The position numbers and the translations under genes are program-made. Source: Oscheius onirici (Eukaryota; Nematoda; Chromadorea; Rhabditida; Rhabditidae). From it: a stretch of DNA of 64,000 nt. The stretch is taken from contig OW051469.1 in NCBI GenBank assembly GCA_932521025.1, positions 4,848,398 to 4,912,397 on the forward strand, given 5' to 3'. A model generated the notes under the pieces. It was not told where the DNA came from and ran no database searches. It saw only the letters and a list, made by a program, of their open reading frames with translations. Shown in pieces: positions 12,034 to 21,429 of the stretch. The stretch's first letter is position 1, and the number at the start of each line of letters is the position of its first letter.

Positions 12034-13390
12034 ATGGTACTAAACCGAATACGTTATCTAACGTGAGTTCCTCCTTCAATATTTTTGAGACCCTTTTTCA
12101 GATCATCGTACGGGATAGTAGTAATAGCAGCTGTTAGCCTCTGTTCTGTCTATATATTTCTGGACTTCAATGTGTCCACTCCACTTTATAATATCACTAG
12201 GTCCACGACGACGTCGGGTTGTTATATGACACCGGCTCATTTTGAAAATCATACTAATTGTTTGGACGCATATCTTAAAGGTCTTTACTTTTCAAGTCAC
12301 CGAACAAAAATTTAGGTCCCGCTGGTGGAGCAGGATTCGGAAATCGCATATTTGAATTTGTAATTTATCTGGGGATTTCGGATTATTCTCGAAGAAGGCC
12401 ATTCTTGAGTGACAAAGGTATTGTTGCCAACTACGAGCAGGCCAGAAAGTGGCTACCGAATCTGGAACCACATTTTCAACAAATGAACAATGTAACAAAA
12501 ATGCATCGAAAGATGACCTGTAAAGGTTTCAGTCGCAATGTAAAGTAACAAAGGAAGTACAGTTCAATGGAAACTGCTGCGCATTTGACAAGAAAAATGT
12601 GGAGGAAGTCGGAAATTCAAATGCGTCCGGTGTGAAATATACAGAGAGCTACATACAGGTTAGTTCAGAGGAAAGAGACAGAACGGTTTCCGAGCAGTAC
12701 GGCATTTTTTCTACGGCTTCTACAGACAAAAAAAAGACAAAGAAAAAGAGTTTCTTTCTTAGGCTACGAGTTTTAGGGCTACAAGTACCTGTCTCTCCTT
12801 CCCCAATGTTACATTCGCCATCTTCTCAAAGGCTCTCCAGAAGCCGAAAGAGCTGCCAACAATGACATCTTTCCCAATGTAACCATGAGAAAATTCAGAT
12901 CAAAGTGGGTTCTTTCCAAATATTTTCCTATTTTCTCAGTTTATGCATCCAGATTCGGCGAGGAGATTTCCTGAACCATGCTCTTTATCATGTTCCCGAT
13001 GCTGATTACATTCGTCAAGCAGCCACCTATATTATTGCTCAAAATTTCTTTCCGATGGACATCTATGTTATGGGAAACGATCATACATTCAACGAGAAAA
13101 CTTTTCTGGGCTGGGAGAATGTCTATTTGGCTTCGGACAGTCAAACACGACCAATTAATGCTGAATGGGAGTTCAGTCGAATGTACTGTGACGCCTTTTT
13201 GATTACTGCATCTGCCTCGACCTATGCCTGGTGGGGAGCCTACTTGTCCCGAGGTCAAAAAGTTTATTACAATGCAAAATGCTGCAATCCGGCCTTCATG
13301 AATCAGATGAACCAGAGCGAGTACTACCCTCCCGATTGGATTGCCTTGAATATGACACAAGCCGGGATCAGGCCGGTGAAGTTCTCCTAA
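12034..13390 (+). CDS. alpha-1,2-fucosyltransferase-like, GT11 (copy 1, intact)
   Basis: Exons 12034-12062, 12102-12280, 12316-12491, 12533-12658, 12777-12904 and 12940-13390 give 362 residues. A signal anchor (IVVIAAVSLCSVYIFLD) follows the short N-terminus. GT11 motifs are present: GGAGFGNRIFEF near residue 75, the GDP-fucose binding CIQIRRGDF, the MGNDHTFNEKTF segment, and SASTYAWWGAYLS near the C-terminus. It should be a Golgi enzyme adding alpha-1,2-fucose to galactose-bearing glycans. It differs from copy 2 (17909-19148) by an extra 41-base intron at 12492-12532. The last exon is nearly identical to copy 2. Confidence 0.88.
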
Positions 13391-13556
13391 TTTTGTTTGT
13401 TGCTACTGTTATTTATTATGAATTGTTTGCTTCGTACTTATTTTGATAACAGTCGTCTTTTGGATTTTCTCTACCACATGTCTACTGGATGGTCTGAAGG
13501 CGCTCTCTCTCTTACAGATATCTCACAATCAGTATAAAAAGTTTATGATTAGACCC

Positions 13557-13725
13557 GTTAGTACTACTCTGTCTGCACGTATGCTTGCTGGGGGGGGGGG
13601 GGGGGATCCCATTTGTCAAGAGGACAAAAGGTTTACTACAATGCAAAATGTTGTAGTCCATCCTTCATTATCCAGATGAACCAGAGCGAGTACTATTCAC
13701 CTGACTGTATTACGCTTGACTGACA
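13557..13725 (+). pseudogene. GT11 last-exon fragment with a G16 tract
   Basis: A scrap of the GT11 last exon lies just behind copy 1: after the G tract it reads LSRGQKVYYNAKCC, then IQMNQSEYYSPDCITLD and stops. The position matching the TYAWWG codons carries an uninterrupted run of 16 G (13590-13605) that destroys the frame. No upstream exons are present. It is a partial tandem duplicate, not expressed as an enzyme. Confidence 0.75.
13590..13605 (+). repeat. mono-G tract (G16)
   Basis: Sixteen consecutive G inside the GT11 scrap. In the intact paralogue the same site reads TGGTGGGGAGCC, so the run seems to have grown from a short native G cluster. Such tracts can form G-quadruplexes and are deletion-prone without a FANCJ-type helicase in worms. 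Confidence 0.9.
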
Positions 13726-14309
13726 AGAGACGGTATCAGGCCTATCGTTGAAAGTTATAAACTATGACGTGGCAAATTTAATACGACAACCGGGAATAGT
13801 ACCATGGCCATTTGTGTTACGCTACGGGTACTTCTTTTCACCTACAGTTGTCCAGTTTCTGCAGCTAGGGTGTACGATTGTAGAATTCGCTTTAAAATAT
13901 TACAGAGCCTTGTAGAGATTCAAAAGCTCTTTCCAATGCATTTTGAAATTTAGAAAAATTTCCAAAAACCGCCGAGTTATGATAGGTTCAATGCGGACAG
14001 ACAGTGGTGTTTACAGCCTAACTGTGCCAAACTGTCTATTTCAATGATTGTTTTTATTTGCTTTGGTGAGTAGAATGTGTAAGAAGTGATTAGCCATCAG
14101 CAGGAGTGGGTTTGAGCACAATTGAATTTGATTGAATCAATCAGTATACAAGTTGGTCGCTTGGACAGTAACGAAAAAAATATGGCTCAAAGTGGAAATT
14201 CTGATAATCTTATTGATGTATCTGCAAAGAGAGTTTACTAAGCAAGTCTGGAAACTCATTTTTATGCCGATGCTGCGAAGAAAAATGTCGGTGTTTGAGC
14301 GATTTGATA

Positions 14310-14495
14310 GGTGTACCAATACTTTTGACGCGGGTGTTTTTGAAATTTCGACCTAACTTTTTAAATTCTGTTCCTTTTTGGCTCAAATTTCGATAGAGTC
14401 ATTGCTATCGGAATAGATGTTGGCTACTATGATTTCAGCCCGATTGAGTTTTGCTTTCCTATAAATTCGGGTGTACCAAAACTTTTGCAGCGGAC
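14310..14495. repeat. degenerate element with repeated GTGTACCAA ends
   Basis: GTGTACCAATACTTTTG (near 14311) and GTGTACCAAAACTTTTG (near 14470) are near-identical direct motifs about 160 bases apart. They resemble the terminal sequence style of Tc1/mariner relics, but no transposase is present. The downstream copy overlaps the 3' end of the minus-strand gene at 14427-15538. Confidence 0.4.
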
Positions 14496-15538
14496 TATAT
14501 AATCCTGGCGCAGATTCCGGACAATCTCGCTTTGCTGATCCAACAACTCGTGACTATCCATCAGATTCGATCGAATCTGCCTATTGTGACGATTTGATTC
14601 AGACAATCTTTCACGAAGTCTGTCAGTCGATCGAAGATGATTACGAGCGTCTTGTCTAGCGGCTTCCAGTTGCTCACTCAATTCCATAGTTGTAGTCCTT
14701 TCTCGTTGGTAAAGGTCAGTCATGTGAAGATCCTCCAACGTGCCCTGTAAGAAGGAAATAAGGACAGTCAGTACTCAAATTTCCATATGACATGGCTGCA
14801 ATCAAGAACGGAGAGCACAATTCGTATCAAAGCATATCAATCCATCTTTCTCCATTGTATTTTAGCAGTTACTTTTTCCGGTATTGTTCGAATGAAATAG
14901 AAAAGAAACTCACAGATTCTGAACTGTTCCATCCGCGCAGTTCGAAGAAATGGATCGTTTGTATTCCTGAGAGCAGAGATGATGCAGCTGTACAAGCGAA
15001 GAATTCTCATAAGCAGTTGAACAACAACCCAGTTAAGGAATGTCCAAGTGTCTGTCCTCCACGATAGGCGTAAGGGTCGACTATCCTCGATGGCCATGGT
15101 GAGACCTGGAGTAATAACATGCACTGTAGCGTTGATAAGATTTTCCACGCCGATATAGATATCTGAAATAGAGAGGATCATTACATGCCAAGAACTGATA
15201 GTGAAGGAACCCGAAGGCGCTAGAGTAAAATAGGGAATCTTACACATGAGTGTAGCCGTGATAGCTTGCTTTGAAGAGTAGTGAACGGCCTGTAGCAAAG
15301 TTGAGAAGAAAACCAGAGGTGATCCATGATGTGTGGCGACTTCCCTCCATCTATAGATCAACCACAATGAGAGCGATATAGTTGTGAATCCGTCTGAAAT
15401 TGGAGAAATCAGTGAGACTTGTTCTGTAGAACCCACTGAAGCAGGAAGAGAAGCACTGGTAGTAGTGGCATCTCCGACAGAATGCCGGGTAGAAGGAGTA
15501 TCCAGGGAAATCACTCTGGAGGTGACAATTAGCAGCAT
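14427..15538 (-). CDS. membrane protein with C-terminal coiled coil, unknown family
   Basis: Exon model: 15538-15244, 15162 to about 14855, then 14746-14427. The first part has hydrophobic segments (FTTISLSLWLIYRW; FLNWVVVQLLMRILRLYS). After an intron ending CTTACAG, a Glu/Arg/Asp-rich heptad region follows (ELSEQLEAARQDARNHLRST ... RNLRQ), a likely coiled coil. The last about 20 residues are read from the adjacent repeat, so the native C-terminus may be lost. No family recognised; start and first exon boundaries are uncertain. Confidence 0.45.
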
Positions 15539-15785
15539 CAGGAGAAGGAGAGACCGTCATCCAGCAGTCAACAAGGCAAATTGAATCTACTTCGCTCCTG
15601 CAACTCTGATTAACCAGCGGAACGTGTGTCAACGACATGCGAAACTAATCTCCAAAACATCGAGTTTTGATTGTTTTAGAGCATTTTGCGTGCATCACTA
15701 CTTCCATAAGAGATCAGAACAGGTGCTCGCAGACTTGTTGATTTTGTGGTGTAGAGACGCGCCGCACCGCGGCTCACTGAGCTTT

Positions 15786-15911
15786 GCCCAGAAAACGTTT
15801 TTTCAAGATATGTACGTGATAGGAAATGATAATAACTTCAATTAGAAGACTTTTCTTGGCTGGGAGAATGTTTATTGGTTTCCGAGAACCAAGGTCAACG
15901 CGGAATGGGAG
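15786..15911 (+). pseudogene. GT11 fragment (mid last exon)
   Basis: Reads FFQDMYVIGNDNNFN, then an in-frame stop, then KTFLGWENVYW and NAEWE, matching the MDIYVMGNDHTFNEKTFLGWENVY part of intact GT11 proteins. Short and stop-interrupted, it is a remnant of another GT11 copy between copy 1 and the galactosyltransferase. Confidence 0.7.
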
Positions 15912-16423
15912 CCTTCGACATCTTGAAAGTCTTTGAGGATGGAAAGGAATATGTGTGTTTGACTCTAAAACAAGCTTGTCATATTGTTCAATTTTTCTAC
16001 TTTCTCAACTGAATTACATTTCTAGTCATCTAGAGATCTTCTCGACTCTTCGGATTTGATCTGGTCATGCGAAATGTACGGTGATGGTAACCATGAAAAT
16101 GGGAAGCCTTCAGAGAAAAACAAAAAACCGAGACGATGTGAATAAGAAAGAACACAATGGAACCAGTACAGATTCTATTCATTGCTGTCCCTCTTCCTCT
16201 GTCTCTCATCGATTTGGAACCACTCTGTGTTCCGAATTTGAGACCGATCCAAGGCCAAAGAGAGTTCGATGAGGACGCGGTCGAGATGGCAACAATAATT
16301 TGTTCCACTTTCTTTCTTGTTTCTATTAATTTTTCACAAGAAAATAATACAATTTTTTAGATATTGTTACATTAGAATAGTTCCGTGGAGTATTCTAAAA
16401 GACCTCACTAGTTTTGGACTTCA

Positions 16424-17619
16424 ATGTCACTTGGTGACGGACAACGGCATTCCAGTCAATGTCTCTCAAGGTACAATCCTTTCCATTTATTGAACTTGAT
16501 TAAATTACAGAACTACCGCCAGAGCAAAGAGAAGCTCATTTTATGCTCTATTGTTATTAGCAGCCATATTTCTTCTGGTCAGCTGGAATCAGGAAAAAGT
16601 CGGATTCCTTATCTCCACACCAGACTCTTTCAAATTTGGCGATCAAGCGCTAGAAATTCTGGAAGGTTTCAACAAGTCTGAGCTAGTGGATGAGAATCTG
16701 AACGTGACTGGGATATTTGAGTCAGAAGCGGCCAGTAGACTACCCAGATCTGGAAGCATTTTTTGTTTTGTGCTGACTGTGGAACAATACTACAAGACTC
16801 GGGTAAATGATGGAAATACTGGAAAGACTACAGATTCCAGGTACCGGTTATCAATGAAACGTGGCTGAAGCGGTGTGATCACGGACAGTTCTTTGTAAAA
16901 AAGTCCATAAATGATGAGAGTATGCCATACACTACTGTCTTCCACGATCTCGACGACGCGTACAGTCAACTTTTCCACAAATCAATTCGGGCATTTTACT
17001 ATGCTTACGTTGAAATCTCGTCGGAATTTGATTGGTATCTCAAGGTGAGTTGAACGCAATTTTTAATTTTGTGACGAGACATACAGAACTGTGACTGTAT
17101 CCACTTCAATTCTTCGAGAAAAGAGAGATTACTTTTCATTCCATTACCTCTGTCATACTTTAGTAAATGACTTTTCTGATCCCTTGTTTTCAGTCCGACG
17201 ACGACAATTACGTCATAATGGAACATTTGAGAGAGTTTCTCTCCGGCTATGATCCTCAAAAACCCCTATATTTGGGCTATGAGTGGGTCAACGCCGGAAA
17301 CTTTCACTCCGGAGGAGCTGGTTACATCCTCTCGAGAGCTGCTGTCAAGAAATTTGTCCAGGAAGCCTACCAAAATCGGACACTGTGTCCTTATGATCGT
17401 TACGAGGATGTAGCCATCGGAGCCTGCATGCGATCCATTGGGATCAATCCAACGACTACATCAGAATCCCTGGAACGGTTTATGCCCCTAAATAACGTCT
17501 CAGCAATTGTTCCCGAAGTCATCAGTCTCCACTACCAGAATCCAGATCAAATGCGTCGGATTGAGACGTTTCTCTACAAAGTGGAGAATCCCAAATTGTC
17601 AAACTTTCACAAGATCTAA
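16424..17619 (+). CDS. core-1 beta-1,3-galactosyltransferase-like, GT31
   Basis: Exons 16424-16470, 16511-16802, 16841-17044 and 17194-17619 give 322 residues. A type II anchor (FYALLLLAAIFLLVSW) is near the N-terminus. Family signs: VPVINETWLKRCDHGQFF, FDWYLK followed by the metal-binding SDDDNY (the DxD site), LYLGYEW, the acceptor-site block HSGGAGYILSRAAV, and YEDVAIGACMRSIGI. This is the C1GalT1 arrangement, so it should add Gal to GalNAc-Ser/Thr making core 1 O-glycans. A long 149-base intron splits WYLK from SDDD. It is flanked by GT11 genes on both sides in opposite orientation. Confidence 0.88.
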
Positions 17620-17908
17620 TCTGATCTAGTTACAAAATAAATCTTCGAGCTGTTTGTTTGTTTTTCAACAGAACAGTTTTGGCCAGAGGTTCGATAAATG
17701 GCAGCCTATTACTCAGTTGAATAGAAATAGGTCGAGAGGACGCTCTTTACTAATCGCGGCCAGCGAGACGGCAAAATGACGCCCACCTACAAAGCCCTTT
17801 CGATGGGTTAAAGATGGAATTACAGTTTTGGAATACGGAAACAAAGAAACTCAGAAAATAAAAAAAAATTACAAGGAAAAGAGACAAGTTTATGCAAGAC
17901 TGAAACGA

Positions 17909-19148
17909 CTACGAAAATTGTACAGGTATAATTCCATTCTCTGTCATGTTTAGAGTAATCCAATCGGGAGGGTAGTACTCGCTCTGGTTCATCTGATTCA
18001 TGAAGGCCGGATTGCAGCATTTTGCATTGTAATAAACTTTTTGACCTCGGGACAAGTAGGCTCCCCACCAGGCATAGGTCGAGGCAGATGCAGTAATCAA
18101 AAAGGCGTCACAGTACATTCGACTGAACTCCCATTCAGCATTAATTGGTCGTGTTTGACTGTCCGAAGCCAAATAGACATTCTCCCAGCCCAGAAAAGTT
18201 TTCTCGTTGAATGTATGATCGTTTCCCATAACATAGATGTCCATCGGAAAGAAATTTTGAGCAATAATATAGTTGGCTGCTTGACGAATGTAGTCAGCAT
18301 CGGGAACATGATAAAGAGCATGGTTCAGGAAATCTCCTCGCCGAATCTGGATGCATAAACTGAGAAAATAGGAAAATATTTGGAAAGAACCCACTTTGAT
18401 CTGAATTTTCTCATGGTTACATTGGGAAAGATGTCATTGTTGGCAGCTCTTTCGACTTCTGGAGAGCCTTTGAGAAGGTGGCGAATGTAACATTGGGGAA
18501 GGAGAGACAGGTACTTGTAGCCCTAAAAGTGTCAAAAATGTTCAGAGGCAGACAACTAACCTGAATGTAGTTCTCTGTATATTTTAACGACGTCACATTT
18601 GAACCTCTGACGTCTTCCACATGTTTCTTGTCAAAAGAGCAGCAGTTCCCGTCAAAATGTACTTCCTTAGATACATTACATTGTATTCCTTTCATTTGTA
18701 GAAAGTGTGGTTCCAGATTCGGAAGCCACTTCCTGGCTTGTTCGTAACTACTAACAATAGCCTGGTCATTCAGGAACGGTCTTCTTCGAGAATAGTGAGA
18801 GATGCCGAGATGAATGGCAAATTCAAATATCTTATTTCCGAAACCTGCACCAGTAGCGGGACCTAAAGATCTGTTACAAGAAGAAAAAATCTGAAACAAA
18901 CCTCTAAGATAGGCATCTAAACATTTGGAATGGTGTTCAAAATGAGAAGCTGTCAAGTAACACTCGGAAGTGATTATAGGACTAGAAATATTCAAACGTG
19001 GAGCAGATGCATTGAGTATATTAAAGAGATAAACTATTGTGATGATGATAGCTGTGATAATTAGTATTTCATTGGATGAGCTGAAAGAAAACTTGATTAC
19101 GGATATCTTATATAAGACTCACATTGCGTGGCGGAAACTGTTGCGCAT
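17909..19148 (-). CDS. alpha-1,2-fucosyltransferase-like, GT11 (copy 2, intact)
   Basis: Exons 19148-19123, 19080-18902, 18862-18561, 18522-18395 and 18359-17909 give 361 residues. Signal anchor (ILIITAIIITIVYLFNIL), then GPATGAGFGNKIFEF, IRRGDFLNHALYH, MGNDHTFNEKTF and STYAWWGAYLS. It is the inverted paralogue of 12034-13390. Here one 302-base exon replaces two exons plus a 41-base intron in copy 1, so an intron was cleanly lost here or gained there. The last exon, the intron before it and exon 5 are close to identical between copies while exons 1-4 are much more diverged. Confidence 0.88.
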
Positions 19149-19484
19149 TATATGTAGACAAGAAGAAGACAAGTTGAGATTAGACTGTCTTCTTTCCTAC
19201 GGTCGTTATCCTTTCGATTGACCACTTGCCGTTAATTTAACAGTGGCCGAGACGGCGGTAAGTACCATTCAATGTCTCTGGATGTTACTAACTAGGTCTC
19301 GGGGACAATGAGAAGTTGATCAAAATGCTTTTGGATGATTTGGTCAGATGCTTCCTTGAAAATGACAATGCTAGAGAGTTATGTTTTGCAAACAGGATAC
19401 AATGACTTTCTGTGTAAACAGAAATTTATACCAGAAATTTATAACATCACATGCAAAAACGATACGACAAAGAAAATTTGGTAT

Positions 19485-19902
19485 TTTGATGATACAGGGA
19501 ATACCTTTTCCAGAAAGCCATAAACGCAATATAAGCAATATATTCACTTTTAATTAAAGTAATTAGTATCTTGTCAAAAATGTTTATTGGCTCTTGTTTA
19601 CCTTGCTAGGCCGAATAAAATTTGCTAGGCCGAAAGTTGGTCATCAGAGCTACCTTCTACGTTTGTATGACAAAAGACCAAGCAAAAAACTACTGATAAG
19701 CTAAGCATTTGAAAAGGGTTGTCACTCTCGATGTGGGCTTTCTGTGGTAGCGAAAATATGTTCATAGAAAGTTATTTTGTGAGAAAAGTCATGTTGTGTT
19801 TCCCAAGAGGTAATTATGTAAAAGCTATTTTGACATTAACTAATATCAAGTTTTTATTGCGTTTATGGCTTTCTGGAAAAGGTATTCCCTGTATCATCAA
19901 AG
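19485..19902. repeat. foldback (inverted-repeat) element, about 418 bp
   Basis: Left arm beginning TTTGATGATACAGGGAATAC (19485) is repeated in inverse at the right end (ending at 19901); arms exceed 40 bases. The inside carries AGCTAAGCATTTGAAAAGGG and CTCTCGATGTGGGCTTTCTG, which match the interior of the foldback element at 52008-52681. No coding capacity. The right end abuts the stop codon of the GT11 pseudogene. Confidence 0.75.
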
Positions 19903-21302
19903 CACCGAAAATTTCACAGGTTTGATGCCGTCCTCGGTCAAGTTTAGAGCAATCCAGTCCGGAGGGTAGTAGTCGCTCTCGGTTATCATGTTCGCAGAGT
20001 TACATCATTTTGCATTGTTATAAACTTTTTGGCCTCTGCACAAGTGGGCAGGTTTGCGTTATCCCCCCCCCGGATAAAGTAACCACGGGGGGATAAAGTA
20101 TACCATAGGTTTTTCACTTCAAATCACTCCGTAAAAAACTACTACGACTACTAGACCTCATTTTCAAGCTTTGCGATGTTTTACAATCTTGTAGAAGAGA
20201 TCAAAAGCTACAACTTTGCAGAACATCACAAAGCTGGATAACCTTTTCTTCATGTTAGAAAATCAGTTAGGAGATAGTCTCAAGATTAACTGCACCAGCT
20301 GATACAGGCCAACTGGTTTTCCAACATGAAGAAAAGGTTATCCATCTTTGTGATGTTCTCCAAAGTTGTAGCTTTTTGATCTCTTCTGCAAGATTGTAAA
20401 ACATCGCGAAGCTTGAAAATGAGTTCTGGTAGTCGAAAAACTGAAAATGACTCAAAAGGTCAAACTGACGCTAAACAAGCTGGGTAAGCGCTCAAACTTT
20501 AGATAAACAGTGGAAAAGGATAATAATAGCTTACTTTCACTTTATTTATCATTTGCCCTTCTTTACGGAGTGATTTGAAGTGAAAAACCTATGGTATACT
20601 TTATCCTCCCCCCCCCGCGCTGAATGGCCACGGGGGGATAAAGTATACCACCCTGCGCAAGTATGCTCCCCACCAAGCATACGTTGAGGCAGAAGTGGCA
20701 ACCAGAAAGGCAGCACAGTACATTCGACTGAACTCCTATACCGCGTTGACTGGACGACTTTGATTCTGTGAAGCCAAATAGACATTGTCCCAGCCAATAA
20801 AGCTATTCTCGTTGAAGACGTCATCATTTCCCATTATATAAACATCCATCGGGAAGTAGTTTTGCGTCAGGATGTAATATGCAGCTTGGCGAATATAGTC
20901 AGCATCAGAAACGTGGTAGAGAGCATGGTATGGTTCAAGAAGTCTCCTCGTCGAATCTGGATGCATAAACTGATAAAATAGGAAAATAATTAAAAAGAAC
21001 CCACTTTGATCTGTATTTTATCATGGTAACATTGGGGAAGATGTCATTGTCGGCAGCTCTTTCCACTCCTGGAAAGCCTTTGAGCAGATGGCGAATGTAA
21101 CATTGGGGGAGGAGAGACAGGTACTTGTAGCCCTAAAAGTCATTGAAGTTGTCTTGTCGAAATGAACTGGGGATAAATGACAATCTGACGAGGTCTTGGA
21201 AATGGTGATATTATAAAGTGGAGAGTCCAGAAATATATACACGGAGGAAAAAATAACGGCTGCTATGACGAAGAACCCATACGATGATCTGGAAAGAAGC
21301 AT
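19897..21302 (-). pseudogene. GT11 copy 3, broken by deletion, stop and element insertion
   Basis: Recognisable pieces in order on the minus strand: signal-anchor exon (SSYGFFVIAAVIFSSVYIFLD), then directly the exon-5 piece (RATSTCLSSPN frame of YKYLSLLPQ), showing exons 3-4 are deleted. Next IRRGDF..., YHVSDADYIRQAAYYILTQN and MGNDDVFNENSFIGWDNVYLAS, an in-frame TAG after RPVNAV, then AFLVATSASTYAWWGAYL. At this point a foldback element of about 0.6 kb (20059-20650) interrupts it; the tail ends near 19897. Non-functional. Confidence 0.8.
20059..20650. mobile_element. foldback/MITE-like element inserted in the GT11 pseudogene
   Basis: Perfect to near-perfect inverted arms: GATAAAGTATACCATAGG at about 20092 and its complement at about 20607, continuing through CACTTCAAATCACTCCGT. 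The middle (20150-20440) is also palindromic. Ends carry C9-C10 and G6 runs with repeated GGATAAAGTATACC units. Flanks share CTGCACAAGT (left) and CTGCGCAAGT (right), a possible 10-base target duplication with one mismatch. No ORF; non-autonomous. Confidence 0.75.
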
Positions 21303-21429
21303 GTTTTACTCTTCTCGGAAACCTACGTAGCATGTCGGAAAGAGTTGTGGACCATTTTGAGTCGGGCGGGAGAGCTTGAAATGTTTCAAATATCTGGTAG
21401 AGGTAGAAAAAACGTTGGGACCTTCTGGA

